Origin: Bacteroidales bacterium
GTDB lineage: Bacteria; Bacteroidota; Bacteroidia; Bacteroidales; F082
Assembly (NCBI GenBank): GCA_016291135.1
Contig: JAEFAE010000003.1
Location: 20,516-84,515 of the forward strand
DNA: 64,000 nucleotides
Reading direction: 5' to 3'
A program made the translations under genes and the position numbers. The notes beneath the pieces are model-generated. The model did no database searches. It worked only from the letters and a program-made list of their open reading frames with translations, and was not told the DNA's origin. Below are positions 36,261 to 46,000 of the stretch, in pieces; the stretch's first letter is position 1; each line of letters starts with the position of its first letter.

Positions 36261-37698
36261 GGATGTGTTGTTCGATATGGTTGAGTTGGACGATGACGTT
36301 GGGGTAGGTCTTGCGGATCCAGTCGGCGACGCTTTGGGCGAAATACACGGAACGGTGCTGTCCGCCGGTGCAACCGAAGGAGACCATGAGATGGCTGAAA
36401 TGGCGTTCAAGGTAGTTGTCGATGCTCTGCCCGACGAGTCCTTTCACATGGTCGAGGAAGGCATGGGTCGGGGGTTTGGCTTCCAGGTATTCGGCCACTT
36501 CCCAGTCGCGTCCGGTCTTGGTCTTGAATTCGGGTTCACGTCCGGGGTTGGGGAGGGCGCGGCAGTCGAAAACGAACCCGCCTCCGTTGCCGCTGAAGTC
36601 GTTGGGATAGCCTTTCTTGAAGGAGAAGCTGTTGACGGTGACGGTCAATTGGGCAGGATGCAAGGTTTGGATGGAAGCTGCGTAACGGGGGAGCAGTCCC
36701 GTCACCTGGGCGATGACGTGTTGGAGTTCGGGATAGCCTTCGAGGGGATGGCTGGCCGACCAAGCCTCCAACGCCTTGAGGGCGTAGGGGATGCTCTCGA
36801 TGAAATGGGCTTTCTTCTGGATGAGGCCGCGGAACCCATAGGCGCCCAGCACCTGTAGGAGCCGGAGGTATACGAAATAAGGATAGTAGCGGTCGAATCC
36901 AAGGGCGTCGAGGTCGAGGTGGCGTGCCAGCGTCTGTTTGTAATGTGCCAGCAGCGTGTCGCGGAGCGGCTGGGGAAGCTGTGCCTTCACCTGGTAGAGC
37001 AACGACACCACATCGTATTGCAAGGGGCCGCGGCGTCCGCCCTGGTAGTCGATGAAGCAGGGGACGCCGTGGTCGATCATCACATTGCGTGACTGGAAGT
37101 CACGATACATGAAGAAGTCGTTGGGGGCTTGGCAAACCTGGTCGGCAAAGGCCTGGCATTCAGCCTTGAGCCGCTGTTCGTTGAAGACGATCTCGGCGTG
37201 GGGCTTCACAAAGTAATACTTGAAATAGTCGAGGTCGTCGAGCACCCCGGAACGGTCGAAGCAGGGGGTGGGATAGACCTTGCCGTAGTCCAGCCCCGGA
37301 TGCCCTTCCAGCTGGAACCGGACCAGCTGCTCGAGGGTCTGCTTGAAGTAGCCGACGGTGGTTTCGTCGTAGTGGCCTGACGCCAGCGCCCGCTGGACGT
37401 GGGTGAAGAGGGTCTCGTCGCCGTGGTCGGACTGGAGGTAGCAGTCATGCCCCTCGCTCACCGCCAGCAGCTTGGGGACGGAGAGCCCTTTTTGGCCGAA
37501 GTGTCGGGTGAGGTAAAAGAAGGCCTCGTTTTCTTCGATGTTGGCGTTATAGGTGCCGATGAGGCTCCCTTGCTCCGTGCCGATCCGATAGTACTTGCGC
37601 GATGAGCCCGACTCGGCGATGGGTCGGATGTCGAGCGGGGTACGGCCCAGCGAACGGGTAAGCTCGGAGAGGGTGTTCTGGATGTCGCAGTCGTTCAT
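36253..37698 (-). CDS. Fusion: AmgK/APH-like phosphotransferase (N) + RapZ C-terminal domain (C)
   Basis: N-part FFMYRDFQSRNVMIDHGVPCFIDYQGGRRGPLQYDVVSLLYQ; C-part NSFSFKKGYPNDF...VFDCRALPNPG...TGRDWEVAEYL...LMVSFGCTGGQHRSVYFAQSVADW. Confidence 0.9.
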   Translation of the reverse strand: MNDCDIQNTLSELTRSLGRTPLDIRPIAESGSSRKYYRIGTEQGSLIGTYNANIEENEAFFYLTRHFGQKGLSVPKLLAVSEGHDCYLQSDHGDETLFTHVQRALASGHYDETTVGYFKQTLEQLVRFQLEGHPGLDYGKVYPTPCFDRSGVLDDLDYFKYYFVKPHAEIVFNEQRLKAECQAFADQVCQAPNDFFMYRDFQSRNVMIDHGVPCFIDYQGGRRGPLQYDVVSLLYQVKAQLPQPLRDTLLAHYKQTLARHLDLDALGFDRYYPYFVYLRLLQVLGAYGFRGLIQKKAHFIESIPYALKALEAWSASHPLEGYPELQHVIAQVTGLLPRYAASIQTLHPAQLTVTVNSFSFKKGYPNDFSGNGGGFVFDCRALPNPGREPEFKTKTGRDWEVAEYLEAKPPTHAFLDHVKGLVGQSIDNYLERHFSHLMVSFGCTGGQHRSVYFAQSVADWIRKTYPNVIVQLNHIEQHIHE

Positions 37699-37844
37699 GA
37701 GGGTCTATGTTTATCCGTTGACAAAAATACAAAACAAATTTTTGCAAAATCGGTTGCGGTCTGCTTTTTATTCCTAAATTTGCGCCCGTATTTGTGAACT
37801 TCAAATCGGGACCCGTTTCCTGATGTACCTAAAATGAATGAATA

Positions 37845-39770
37845 ATGGAAAACAAAGTGCTTACGGCCATTGATGCCAATGAGAAAAAGACAATTGAGGA
37901 ACTGAACCAATCGACGACCCTTCCGGGCAGTGTCAACATCGAGGTGAAGACCAGGGTGGAGACTCCCGCCAACGAGGCTCAACCCATCCCACAGGATGAA
38001 GAGCTTCCGGAAATCGTGACCAACGAAGACGTGGAAGAGGAGGAAGAGGAAGCGGCCGACCTGAACCTGGACGGAAAGACCAAGGAGGAGCTGGCTGCCA
38101 TGCTCGAGGAGATTGTGCAAGATCCCGACGTGATGAAGATCAAGGACCAAGTCACTGCCATTCGCGTTCGTTTTATGAAGCTCAACAAGGACGACATGGA
38201 CAAGGAACTGGAATCCTTCATGGAAGGCGGTGGCGACAAGGAAAGCTACCAGCACGAACAGGACGAAGCCGAGAAGCGCTTCAACGCCGCGTTCGGCATC
38301 TTCAAGGCCAACCGTGCCAAGCAGAACGAGCTGATCGACGCCCAGAAGCTTGAGAACCTTGCCCAGAAGCAGGCCATCCTCGAAGAGCTCAAGGGACTCA
38401 TCGCCTCCGAAGAGACGCTGAAGAAGACCTACGACGAGTTCCGTGCCCTGCAGGAGAAATGGAAAGGCATCGGCCAGGTGCCCGCCACCGAGAACGCCAA
38501 CCTCTGGAACACCTACCACTTCCTGGTGGAGAAGTTCTTCGACAAGGTGAACATCAACCGCGAACTCCGTGACCTGGACATGAAGAAGAACCTCGACGCC
38601 AAGATCGTTCTCTGCGAGAAAGCCGAGGAGCTGCTCGACGAGAAGTCGATGACGAAGGCCTTCACCACGCTCCAGAAACTCCATGAGGAGTGGAAGGAGA
38701 TCGGCCCCGTGCCGCAAGACAAGAAAGACGAGATCTGGGAGCGCTTCAAGGCGGCTACCGACAAGATCAACGCCATAAGAAGAGAGCATTACTCCAAGAT
38801 CCAGGACGAGCAGAACGCCAACCTGGAGACCAAGGCCGCCCTTTGCGAGAAGGCCGAGGAACTGCTCGCCGAAACGTACAACAGCGTCAGCGTGTGGCAG
38901 AAGAAATCCACCGAACTGAGCGAGTTGTTCAAGGTTTGGAAGACCGTCGGCCCTGCCGGAAAGAAGCAGAACGAAGAGATCTGGACCCGTTTCAAGACCG
39001 CCATGGATACCTTCTTCTCCCGCAAGAAGGAGTTCTTCGGCTCGCTCAAAGACAAGCAGACCGAGAACCTGGAGCGCAAGATCAACCTCTGCATCGAGGC
39101 CGAGGCCCTTCAGGAATCCACCGAGTGGAAGAAGGCCACCGAGCAGTTCAAGCGCATTCAGGAAGAGTGGAAGACCATCGGTCCCGTGCCGAAGCGTCAT
39201 TCCGACAAGGTGTGGAAACGTTTCCGCGCCGCTTGCGACACCTTCTTTGGACGCAAGGCCGAGCACTTCAGCGGCATGAAGGAGGAGGAGAGCGCCAACC
39301 TCGCCGCCAAGCAGGCCCTGATTGAGACGATCAAGAACTTCGAGTTGAAGCCCAGCCGCGCCGAGAACATGGAAGCCATCAAGGCCCTCCAGAAGCAGTG
39401 GATCGAGATCGGTCATGTGCCGATGAAGATGAAGGACAGCATCAACAGCGAGTACCGCAAGGCTGTCGACGCCCTCTTCGACAAGATGCGCAGCAACCAG
39501 AACGAGATCTCGACCAACGAGTTCCGCGAGATGATCGAAGGCATGAAGGACGATCCGGAATCCTCCGACCGCATGCGTAAGGAGAAGACCTCCCTGGCCA
39601 ACAAGATCCAGAAGCTCCGCGATGAGATCGCCGTCCTCGAGAACAACATCGGTTTCTTCTCCAACAGCAAGAACTCCGAGCTGATGAAGGCCGAATACGA
39701 GAAGAAGATCAACAAGGCCAAGAACGACCTCAAGGTGCTCGAGGCCAAGTTGAAGATCGTAAACGACTGA
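37845..39770 (+). CDS. DUF349 repeat protein
   Basis: Tandem repeats of LCEKAEELL...W...WK.IGPVP....E.IW.RFK.A.D.FF; acidic N-terminus EEEEEEAA. Confidence 0.92.
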   Translation: MENKVLTAIDANEKKTIEELNQSTTLPGSVNIEVKTRVETPANEAQPIPQDEELPEIVTNEDVEEEEEEAADLNLDGKTKEELAAMLEEIVQDPDVMKIKDQVTAIRVRFMKLNKDDMDKELESFMEGGGDKESYQHEQDEAEKRFNAAFGIFKANRAKQNELIDAQKLENLAQKQAILEELKGLIASEETLKKTYDEFRALQEKWKGIGQVPATENANLWNTYHFLVEKFFDKVNINRELRDLDMKKNLDAKIVLCEKAEELLDEKSMTKAFTTLQKLHEEWKEIGPVPQDKKDEIWERFKAATDKINAIRREHYSKIQDEQNANLETKAALCEKAEELLAETYNSVSVWQKKSTELSELFKVWKTVGPAGKKQNEEIWTRFKTAMDTFFSRKKEFFGSLKDKQTENLERKINLCIEAEALQESTEWKKATEQFKRIQEEWKTIGPVPKRHSDKVWKRFRAACDTFFGRKAEHFSGMKEEESANLAAKQALIETIKNFELKPSRAENMEAIKALQKQWIEIGHVPMKMKDSINSEYRKAVDALFDKMRSNQNEISTNEFREMIEGMKDDPESSDRMRKEKTSLANKIQKLRDEIAVLENNIGFFSNSKNSELMKAEYEKKINKAKNDLKVLEAKLKIVND

Positions 39771-39782
39771 TCAAAGGTTGCT

Positions 39783-40739
39783 TTGAATAGCATAGGGACG
39801 ATATTCCGCCTGACCACCTTCGGTGAATCCCACGGGCCTGCCGTGGGCGGGGTGCTTGACGGATGTCCCGCTGGCTTGGCAATCGACCTTCAAGGCGTTG
39901 CCGAGGCCTTGGCCCGAAGGGCCACCGGTTCCACCGCATCGGCTTCCCAACGGAAGGAAGCCGATGCGGTGGAATTTTTGTCGGGGCTGCTCGACGGGGT
40001 GACTCTCGGCACCCCCATCGCCTTTATGGTGCGCAACGAAGATGCCCGCCCCGAAGACTATGAGCCCCTCCGAAACACCTACCGGCCCTCGCATGCCGAC
40101 TACACCTACCAGGCGAAGTACGGCCTGCGCGACTGGCGGGGCGGGGGAAGGGCCTCGGCCCGTACCACCGTTCCTGTGGTGGTGGCGGGTGCCATCGCCC
40201 GACAGTGGCTTGTCTCGAAAGGAATCCTCGTGGAAGCCGTGGTGAAGCATATTGGAGGGGAGACCCATCCACAACGAATGGATGCCTTGCTGAGGCAATG
40301 CCGTGAGGAAGGCGACAGTGTAGGTGGCGTGGTCCGGGGTTACATCCAGGGCTTGCCGGCTGGATTGGGGGAACCGATGTTCGACAAGTTCCAGGCCTGT
40401 CTGGCCAAGGCGATGTTCAGTATTCCCGCCGTGAAGGGATTCCAATATGGCGACGGTTTTGCGATGACGTCGATGCGTGGGTCCGAGGCCAACGATCCCA
40501 TGGAAGTGGCGGAAGACGGTTCGGTGCGCTTTCTGAGCAACCATTCCGGAGGCATACAAGGGGGCATCACCAATGGAGCGGAAGTCTATTTCGATGTGGC
40601 GTTCAAGCCCATCCCGACCCTCGGCCATGATGGGCGTCACGACGTATGCGCCTTGCCTAGGGCCGTGGTCATCGTGGAGTCGATGGCCGCCCTGACGGTT
40701 GCGGATCAGCTGCTGCTGGATGGCCGGTTCGGAAAATGA
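39783..40739 (+). CDS. aroC: Chorismate synthase, apparently shortened, TTG start
   Basis: NSIGTIFRLTTFGESHGPAVGGVLDGCPAG; RKEADAVEFLSG; YGLRDWRGGGRASART; SNHSGGIQGGITNG; GRHDVCALPRAV. Confidence 0.92.
   Translation: MNSIGTIFRLTTFGESHGPAVGGVLDGCPAGLAIDLQGVAEALARRATGSTASASQRKEADAVEFLSGLLDGVTLGTPIAFMVRNEDARPEDYEPLRNTYRPSHADYTYQAKYGLRDWRGGGRASARTTVPVVVAGAIARQWLVSKGILVEAVVKHIGGETHPQRMDALLRQCREEGDSVGGVVRGYIQGLPAGLGEPMFDKFQACLAKAMFSIPAVKGFQYGDGFAMTSMRGSEANDPMEVAEDGSVRFLSNHSGGIQGGITNGAEVYFDVAFKPIPTLGHDGRHDVCALPRAVVIVESMAALTVADQLLLDGRFGK
39929..39974. other. Perfect 19-bp inverted repeat inside aroC, followed by T5
   Basis: TTCCACCGCATCGGCTTCC-CAACGGAA-GGAAGCCGATGCGGTGGAA-TTTTT. Confidence 0.9.
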
Positions 40740-40771
40740 ACCGGTGGACGATCCAATTTTGATTTCTTGGA

Positions 40772-41587
40772 TTATTTTTTCTTGAACGAAAGCACGTAGC
40801 GGTCGTTGTCGAATCCTTCCTCGTCGAAGATCTGTTGGATGAGGAAGACGCCGATGGCTTCGTCGTAACGGCCCACGAGGATGATGTCGCCTACTTGGAG
40901 GTTGTTGACCGACGTATAGGCATTGCCGGCCAGGTAGGCGTCTTGCAGGTATTTGACCGTGGCGGCGGGGAAGTTGAAGTCGTTGTAGCGGATGAACTTC
41001 AAACCCGTCATGCTGCGCCACTCCCTGGAGAGGAGGGCGGGGTCGCTGTCGGGCGCATGATAGTCATAGACATCGATGCTGGCCGTGTCGGCACTTTGGA
41101 TGATGACGGGCGTCACCCATTTCAATGAAAGGCCGTTGGCTTTCTCCGAACAGGAAGAGTACATGACCAGATCCTCGTAGGGTACCAGCAGGACGTTGCC
41201 CGTCACCCGCACATGGAGCACGAAGGTCGTGGTGCTGCCGTCGGGGGCGTAGGCGGTAAAGGTGTATTTCACGTCCATGTTCTCGCTGGTGGTGTAGGTC
41301 TTGGTCAACACGGGGTAGTCGAACTCGACCTGCGGGCTGTCGACCACCGTGTCGAAAACCTTCTCGAGCCCGTTTTCCGATTCGAAGCTCTTGCATTCGA
41401 TGCGGTGGACGAGGCTATGCTCGGAATAGGCCTTGACGTGGAACAGGATGTATTGTCCGGGCGATACGTTGGTGTATTCGTCGGCACGGTCGACGAACAG
41501 GTTGACCGTAGAGACTTCCTGCTCGCAGGAAAGCGTGCCCAGCATCAGGGCCAATGCCGAAATCACAAGGAGAAGGGATCTTTTCAT
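40772..41587 (-). CDS. Lipoprotein of unknown function
   Basis: MKRSLLLVISALALMLGTLSC lipobox; 271 aa. Confidence 0.7.
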   Translation of the reverse strand: MKRSLLLVISALALMLGTLSCEQEVSTVNLFVDRADEYTNVSPGQYILFHVKAYSEHSLVHRIECKSFESENGLEKVFDTVVDSPQVEFDYPVLTKTYTTSENMDVKYTFTAYAPDGSTTTFVLHVRVTGNVLLVPYEDLVMYSSCSEKANGLSLKWVTPVIIQSADTASIDVYDYHAPDSDPALLSREWRSMTGLKFIRYNDFNFPAATVKYLQDAYLAGNAYTSVNNLQVGDIILVGRYDEAIGVFLIQQIFDEEGFDNDRYVLSFKKK

Positions 41588-41595
41588 GGCAAATA

Positions 41596-41632
41596 AAAAC
41601 GTCATGTCGCAACGGGACCGTTGCGACATGAC
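41596..41632 (-). terminator. Intrinsic terminator/attenuator-like hairpin
   Basis: Minus strand GTCATGTCGCAACGG-TC-CCGTTGCGACATGAC-GTTTTT, ending just before ATG 41587. Confidence 0.8.
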
Positions 41633-41644
41633 TTGATCATTCAA

Positions 41645-42091
41645 TTATTGGAACTTCTTGTATTTATAGGCCTTGACCACCATGGTTTGGGTAGTGATCT
41701 TGCCCAGGAACATTTCGTTGACTTCCTCTTTGTAAATCGCGGGTGCGTAGAAGTCGGCGTTCGGATAGTCGGCAACCACCTTGCCGGCGGCATACTTCAA
41801 GTTGCCGGGGATGTTCATCACGGCGTTGCCATAGAGTTGCACGGCCGTATTGTTGCGGGGGTTGAAGGTGGCGCCATTCACCTTGTCGATACGTTTGATC
41901 ATGCCGAAGTAAGTGCGGCTGGTCACGGTGATGGTGCTTTCACCCAACAGGACGAGGTCGTCCATCCCGACATGGAGGCGCGCCTCGGGTACCATGGAGG
42001 CGGCCGGGACCTTCTCATAGTGCTTCAGGCTTCCGCAGGAAGTCAGCAAGGCGACCATGAGGGCGGTGGCGATTAACATTACTCTTTTCAT
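41645..42091 (-). CDS. Small conserved lipoprotein (DUF6567-like)
   Basis: MKRVMLIATALMVALLTSCGSLKHYEKVPAA lipobox. Confidence 0.6.
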   Translation of the reverse strand: MKRVMLIATALMVALLTSCGSLKHYEKVPAASMVPEARLHVGMDDLVLLGESTITVTSRTYFGMIKRIDKVNGATFNPRNNTAVQLYGNAVMNIPGNLKYAAGKVVADYPNADFYAPAIYKEEVNEMFLGKITTQTMVVKAYKYKKFQ

Positions 42092-42102
42092 GGCCGTTCA
42101 GT

Positions 42103-42936
42103 TTATTTGTTGTTGAAGAAATAGGTGATGGTCAGACGGACATCCGAGCCCATGTACTTGGACTTGCAGTCAAGTTTGTTGTATTGGGTTCCGGCATAGT
42201 CGCCAGATGCCGTGTAGAACTTTTGGAGGTTGCCGTCGTAGTCGGTCTGGACGTGATACACCTTGTCACCCGTGCGCATCATGCCGGTGAGACCGTACTC
42301 GAAGCCGATGGCCAGCGGAAGGTCGGCCACGAAAGCCTGGAGGCCGATGAAGCCGCTGATGCCGGCCACGAACGAGGTGTAGGAGGCGTTGTCGATGTTG
42401 TCGACTTTGATGAGCCGGTCGCCATCGAGGAGGTAACGCTCGCTTTCAAAGACGGATTCCTGGGCATCCACACCCACCGGGATGGCACCGCCCACATACA
42501 CGTCGAGGATGTTCTTCGGCGAGAAGTGATAGGCAACGCCGGGGCTGAAGCGGAAGCGTCTGTTCGAATAGTTGTCGGTGACGGGGATGGTCTTGATGAC
42601 CTCATCCTCACCATTCCAGTATTCCTGATCGTAGTCGCCGTTGAGTTTGTCGGTGCGGCCGTTGTACTGGATACCGGCGCGGATTTCGAGATTGTCGGTG
42701 GCGTAGTACTTGAGGTTGATCAGGGGCATGCCGTAGGCTTTGCCACCCGAGGTCATGGTGTTTACGAGATCTTTCATCTCCATGAAGCTGGGGCCAAAGT
42801 AAAGTCCCCAGTCGCCCGCTTCCGGACGGTTACCAGTGACGATGGTCGATTTGAAGGTTTCACCTTCGCTCAGTTGTGCTTGCGCGAATCCCACGAAGGA
42901 CAGGCAAACAGCAAGGGTCAATAAGACTTTTTTCAT
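42103..42936 (-). CDS. Outer-membrane beta-barrel protein (BT1926-like)
   Basis: MKKVLLTLAVCLSFVGFAQAQLSEGETFKSTIVTGNRPEAGDWGLYFGPSF; barrel pattern and C-terminal YFFNNK. Confidence 0.75.
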   Translation of the reverse strand: MKKVLLTLAVCLSFVGFAQAQLSEGETFKSTIVTGNRPEAGDWGLYFGPSFMEMKDLVNTMTSGGKAYGMPLINLKYYATDNLEIRAGIQYNGRTDKLNGDYDQEYWNGEDEVIKTIPVTDNYSNRRFRFSPGVAYHFSPKNILDVYVGGAIPVGVDAQESVFESERYLLDGDRLIKVDNIDNASYTSFVAGISGFIGLQAFVADLPLAIGFEYGLTGMMRTGDKVYHVQTDYDGNLQKFYTASGDYAGTQYNKLDCKSKYMGSDVRLTITYFFNNK

Positions 42937-42967
42937 GATAAATGGATTTAATTGGGTTTTGTCGGTG

Positions 42968-42975
42968 CAAAGATA
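42968..42975 (-). promoter_or_regulatory. -7 box TATCTTTG abutting the upstream terminator
   Basis: CAAAGATA on the + strand directly next to the A-run of the terminator. Confidence 0.45.
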
Positions 42976-43006
42976 AAAAAAGAGGCCGAAACTTCGGCCT
43001 CTTTTT
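42975..43006. terminator. Intrinsic terminator of the TonB-dependent receptor gene
   Basis: AAAAAAAGAGGCCGAA-AC-TTCGGCCTCTTTTT. Confidence 0.9.
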
Positions 43007-43027
43007 GGTTAATAAAGTATCGTTAGC

Positions 43028-46000
43028 TTAGAAGCTGTACTTCACACCCAGCAACACAGACCAGCATTGGGCGCTGTCTTTCAGGTCGTTTCTGGTATAG
43101 GTATGGGTGGGGTATTCGCCTTCGACCTTGTTCATCGAGAACACGGGGGTGTTGTTTTCGATATGGTCGACTGCCAGCGGCGTGCAAGCCCAGGAGGCAA
43201 ATTCGCCATAGCAACCATATTTGTAGAGGCCCCAAGCCGAATTGAACATGTTCAGGATGTTATCGAAGCTGGCGCTGAGCTCGATGCTATGAGTGGTGTT
43301 GCCGATTTTCTTCTTGAAAGCCTTGGCAATACGGGCGTCGAGTAAATGGACCCAAGGACCGCGGCCGGCATTAGCTTCGGCATATTGTCCTTTGTGCGTG
43401 CTCAGGTAAGGATCGTTTTCCATGAAGGTCTTGAAGGCTTCCTTGTCGGCTTCAGTGGCAAAGCGGATCTCATTGACATCGTTGGGGATGTACATGAGGT
43501 CGGTGGCCATGCCGTCACCATTCAGGTCGTTGGAGTAGAAGTAGCTGTATCCACCGGCGGAGAAGGCTGTGTAGAACAGGTTGATCCTGACACCTTCACC
43601 ATTGAAGAATCTCGGGAACAGGTAGGCCGGAATCACATAGCCGACAGAGGCCGTGACTTTGTCGGGGATGACATACTGGCTCCGTTGCAGGGGAGCAAAA
43701 GTAGGACCGTCAATGGTGTACAGGCCGGAGTAGGCGGACTTGGCATCACTGCCAGGCATGCCGGAGATTTCCTTGCTTTCGGTGTGGGTGTAAGCGGCAC
43801 GGAGGTCGAGATTCTTGACCGGGCTGGCGTTGACGGCCAAATTGAAGATGTAGCCATAGCCTTCTCTTGAGTTGGTCAGCACGTAGGCACTGCTTCTGCC
43901 ATACTTATAGTCGGAGAGGAGTGCGTAGTTGACACGGTTGTCGGGACCGTTGAAACGGGCATCGTCACCAGCGTTGGCAATCATGTCGTACTTGAGGTTC
44001 CAGTCCACCAAGCGGACGCCATAGAGGGTCTTGTTGAACATGCCTTCAGCAGTGATGGTCATGGGGAAGGAAACCGGGACGTCCCAGTCGACACCCAGCA
44101 TGGTTTTCCAAATCTGAGGCATTCTGAATTCAGGATCGACACCGTTGATGGTTCCCGGGAGGGTTCCGTCCTCAGGGGTGACCGTGGTGTTCAGTCCCAA
44201 AGCGGCAATCATTTCATCGACATTGGTGATGTAGGTGCCATCGGGTCTCATCAACTTCTGCAAGTTGGCCAAAACTTCGGGAGAATAGTTGACATAATAA
44301 CCTCCGTTCACCGAGTCAGCCAAAGGCGTACCGGTGTTGCTGTAGAAACTGGATTGGATCATGCCGGAGTTTTGAGGCATGTTGGTGAAGAATACCAAAG
44401 GCAGACGGCCTTGGAAGAGACCGCTACCACCACGGACGGTAAGGCTTTCGGTGGCATCCCAAGTAAAGCCGACACGCGGGGAAACCTGGATGTGGTTGCC
44501 GGGCCATTTACCTGTGTTAACAACGTGTTCGCCCATCTGGTAATTCAAGATGGCATTATTGGTCATCAGTTGGGATTCGTCGAAGAACATGCCGTCGGCG
44601 CGGACACCGAAGTTCAGCTTGAAGTTTTCAGTGATGTTCCAGTCGTCTTGGGCATACAAGCCGAATTGGTTGTAGGTGACTTCGCCACGCGGTTTCTCTT
44701 CACCATTGTTACCGACGGTGAGGCAGAAGCTCAACGGAAGGGCACCTGTCAGGAAGTCCTCGGCACTGGCAAAACGATAGTAACCGGTAGCGTTACGCAT
44801 GTAGGAGTTTCTTGCATTCTGGCGTTCCCAGTTGACACCGGCAGTGATTTTGTGGCTGCCCGTATAGTAGGTCACGTTGTCGGTGGCATTGAATACCTTG
44901 TTCAAAACGCCATTGTTATAGGTAAAGAGCTCGTAACCGAAACTGGTGAAAGGTGCATAGAGACCGTGTTCCTGGAAGTATTCATCACCGCTCATGATGT
45001 CGATGTGGGGGAAGATGTCGGAGTTGGAACCACGTTGGTCGTTGATGTCGGTATACGTGAACAACAGTTGGTTGCTCAGTTGCGAGGACAGGCGGCTGTT
45101 CCATTCCGTGGCGAACGACAACACATCGTTGCGTTGGGAGTACATGTTGTTCGAGAAGGGGAAGGAGCTGGCGCTGGAACGTTTGGTGGCTCTATTGCGG
45201 AATGCGTCGTCGCAAGAGTTGTCGTTAGGTTTGTTCCACTGGGTGTTGCCAGTCTTGTTGAAACGGAACATCAATTTGTTGTTGTCGTTGATGTTCCAGT
45301 CGATACGGGCCAAGAGTTTCAGGTTGTTGTTACCGCCGGGATAGTTGGTGTAGGAACCTGGATCGTAACCGTAGTCGTTTTTCAGTTTGTTATAGATTTG
45401 GTCGAGGACGGTGACATCGGCACCTTCCGGACGATATTTGATCACCTCGGATGGTTCTTGGGTTCTTTCAGCATTCAGGAAGAAGAACAGCTTGTCTTTC
45501 ACGATGGGACCGCCGACGGTGGCACCATAGGTAAACAAGCTTTCTTTTTCGCGCTCGCCAAGGTCTTCACCCACCAGCTTGTTACCACGGAGATTCTGGT
45601 TGGTGAAATAGGAGTAGGCCGAACCATGGAATTGGTTGGTACCGGACTTGGTAATGGCGTTGATTTCTCCACTGACGAAGTTGGATTGACGGACATCGAA
45701 AGGTGCCACCACCACTTGGATTTCCTCAATGGCGTCCACGGAGATTGGGGTGCCGCCGCCGGGGAGGTAGCTGCTCAAACCGAAGTTGTTGTTGAAGTTG
45801 GCACCATCCACGGTGAAGTTGGTGGAACGACCGTCACCACCGGCCAAACTCATGCCGTTGGCATAGGGCGACACTTTGACCACATCGTTGATGCTGCGGT
45901 TGATGGTGGGCAGGTTGGCGATTTCCTCGGTGCTGATGGTGGTTGAGGTAGAGTTCATAATGGGTTTCTCAGCATTGCCAGCGATGACGACTTCGTCAAG

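Noticed and set aside
37695-39416. 573-aa ORF antisense to the DUF349 gene
   Set aside because: The sense strand encodes clear DUF349 repeats; the Leu/Val/Gly-rich antisense repeats are their complement.
37845-39770. DUF349 internal repeats as a novel repeat element
   Set aside because: They are protein-domain repeats of a known family, not a DNA repeat.
44354-45946. 530-aa ORF antisense to the TonB-dependent receptor
   Set aside because: Receptor plug and CPD-like motifs are clear on the minus strand; antisense frame is a by-product.
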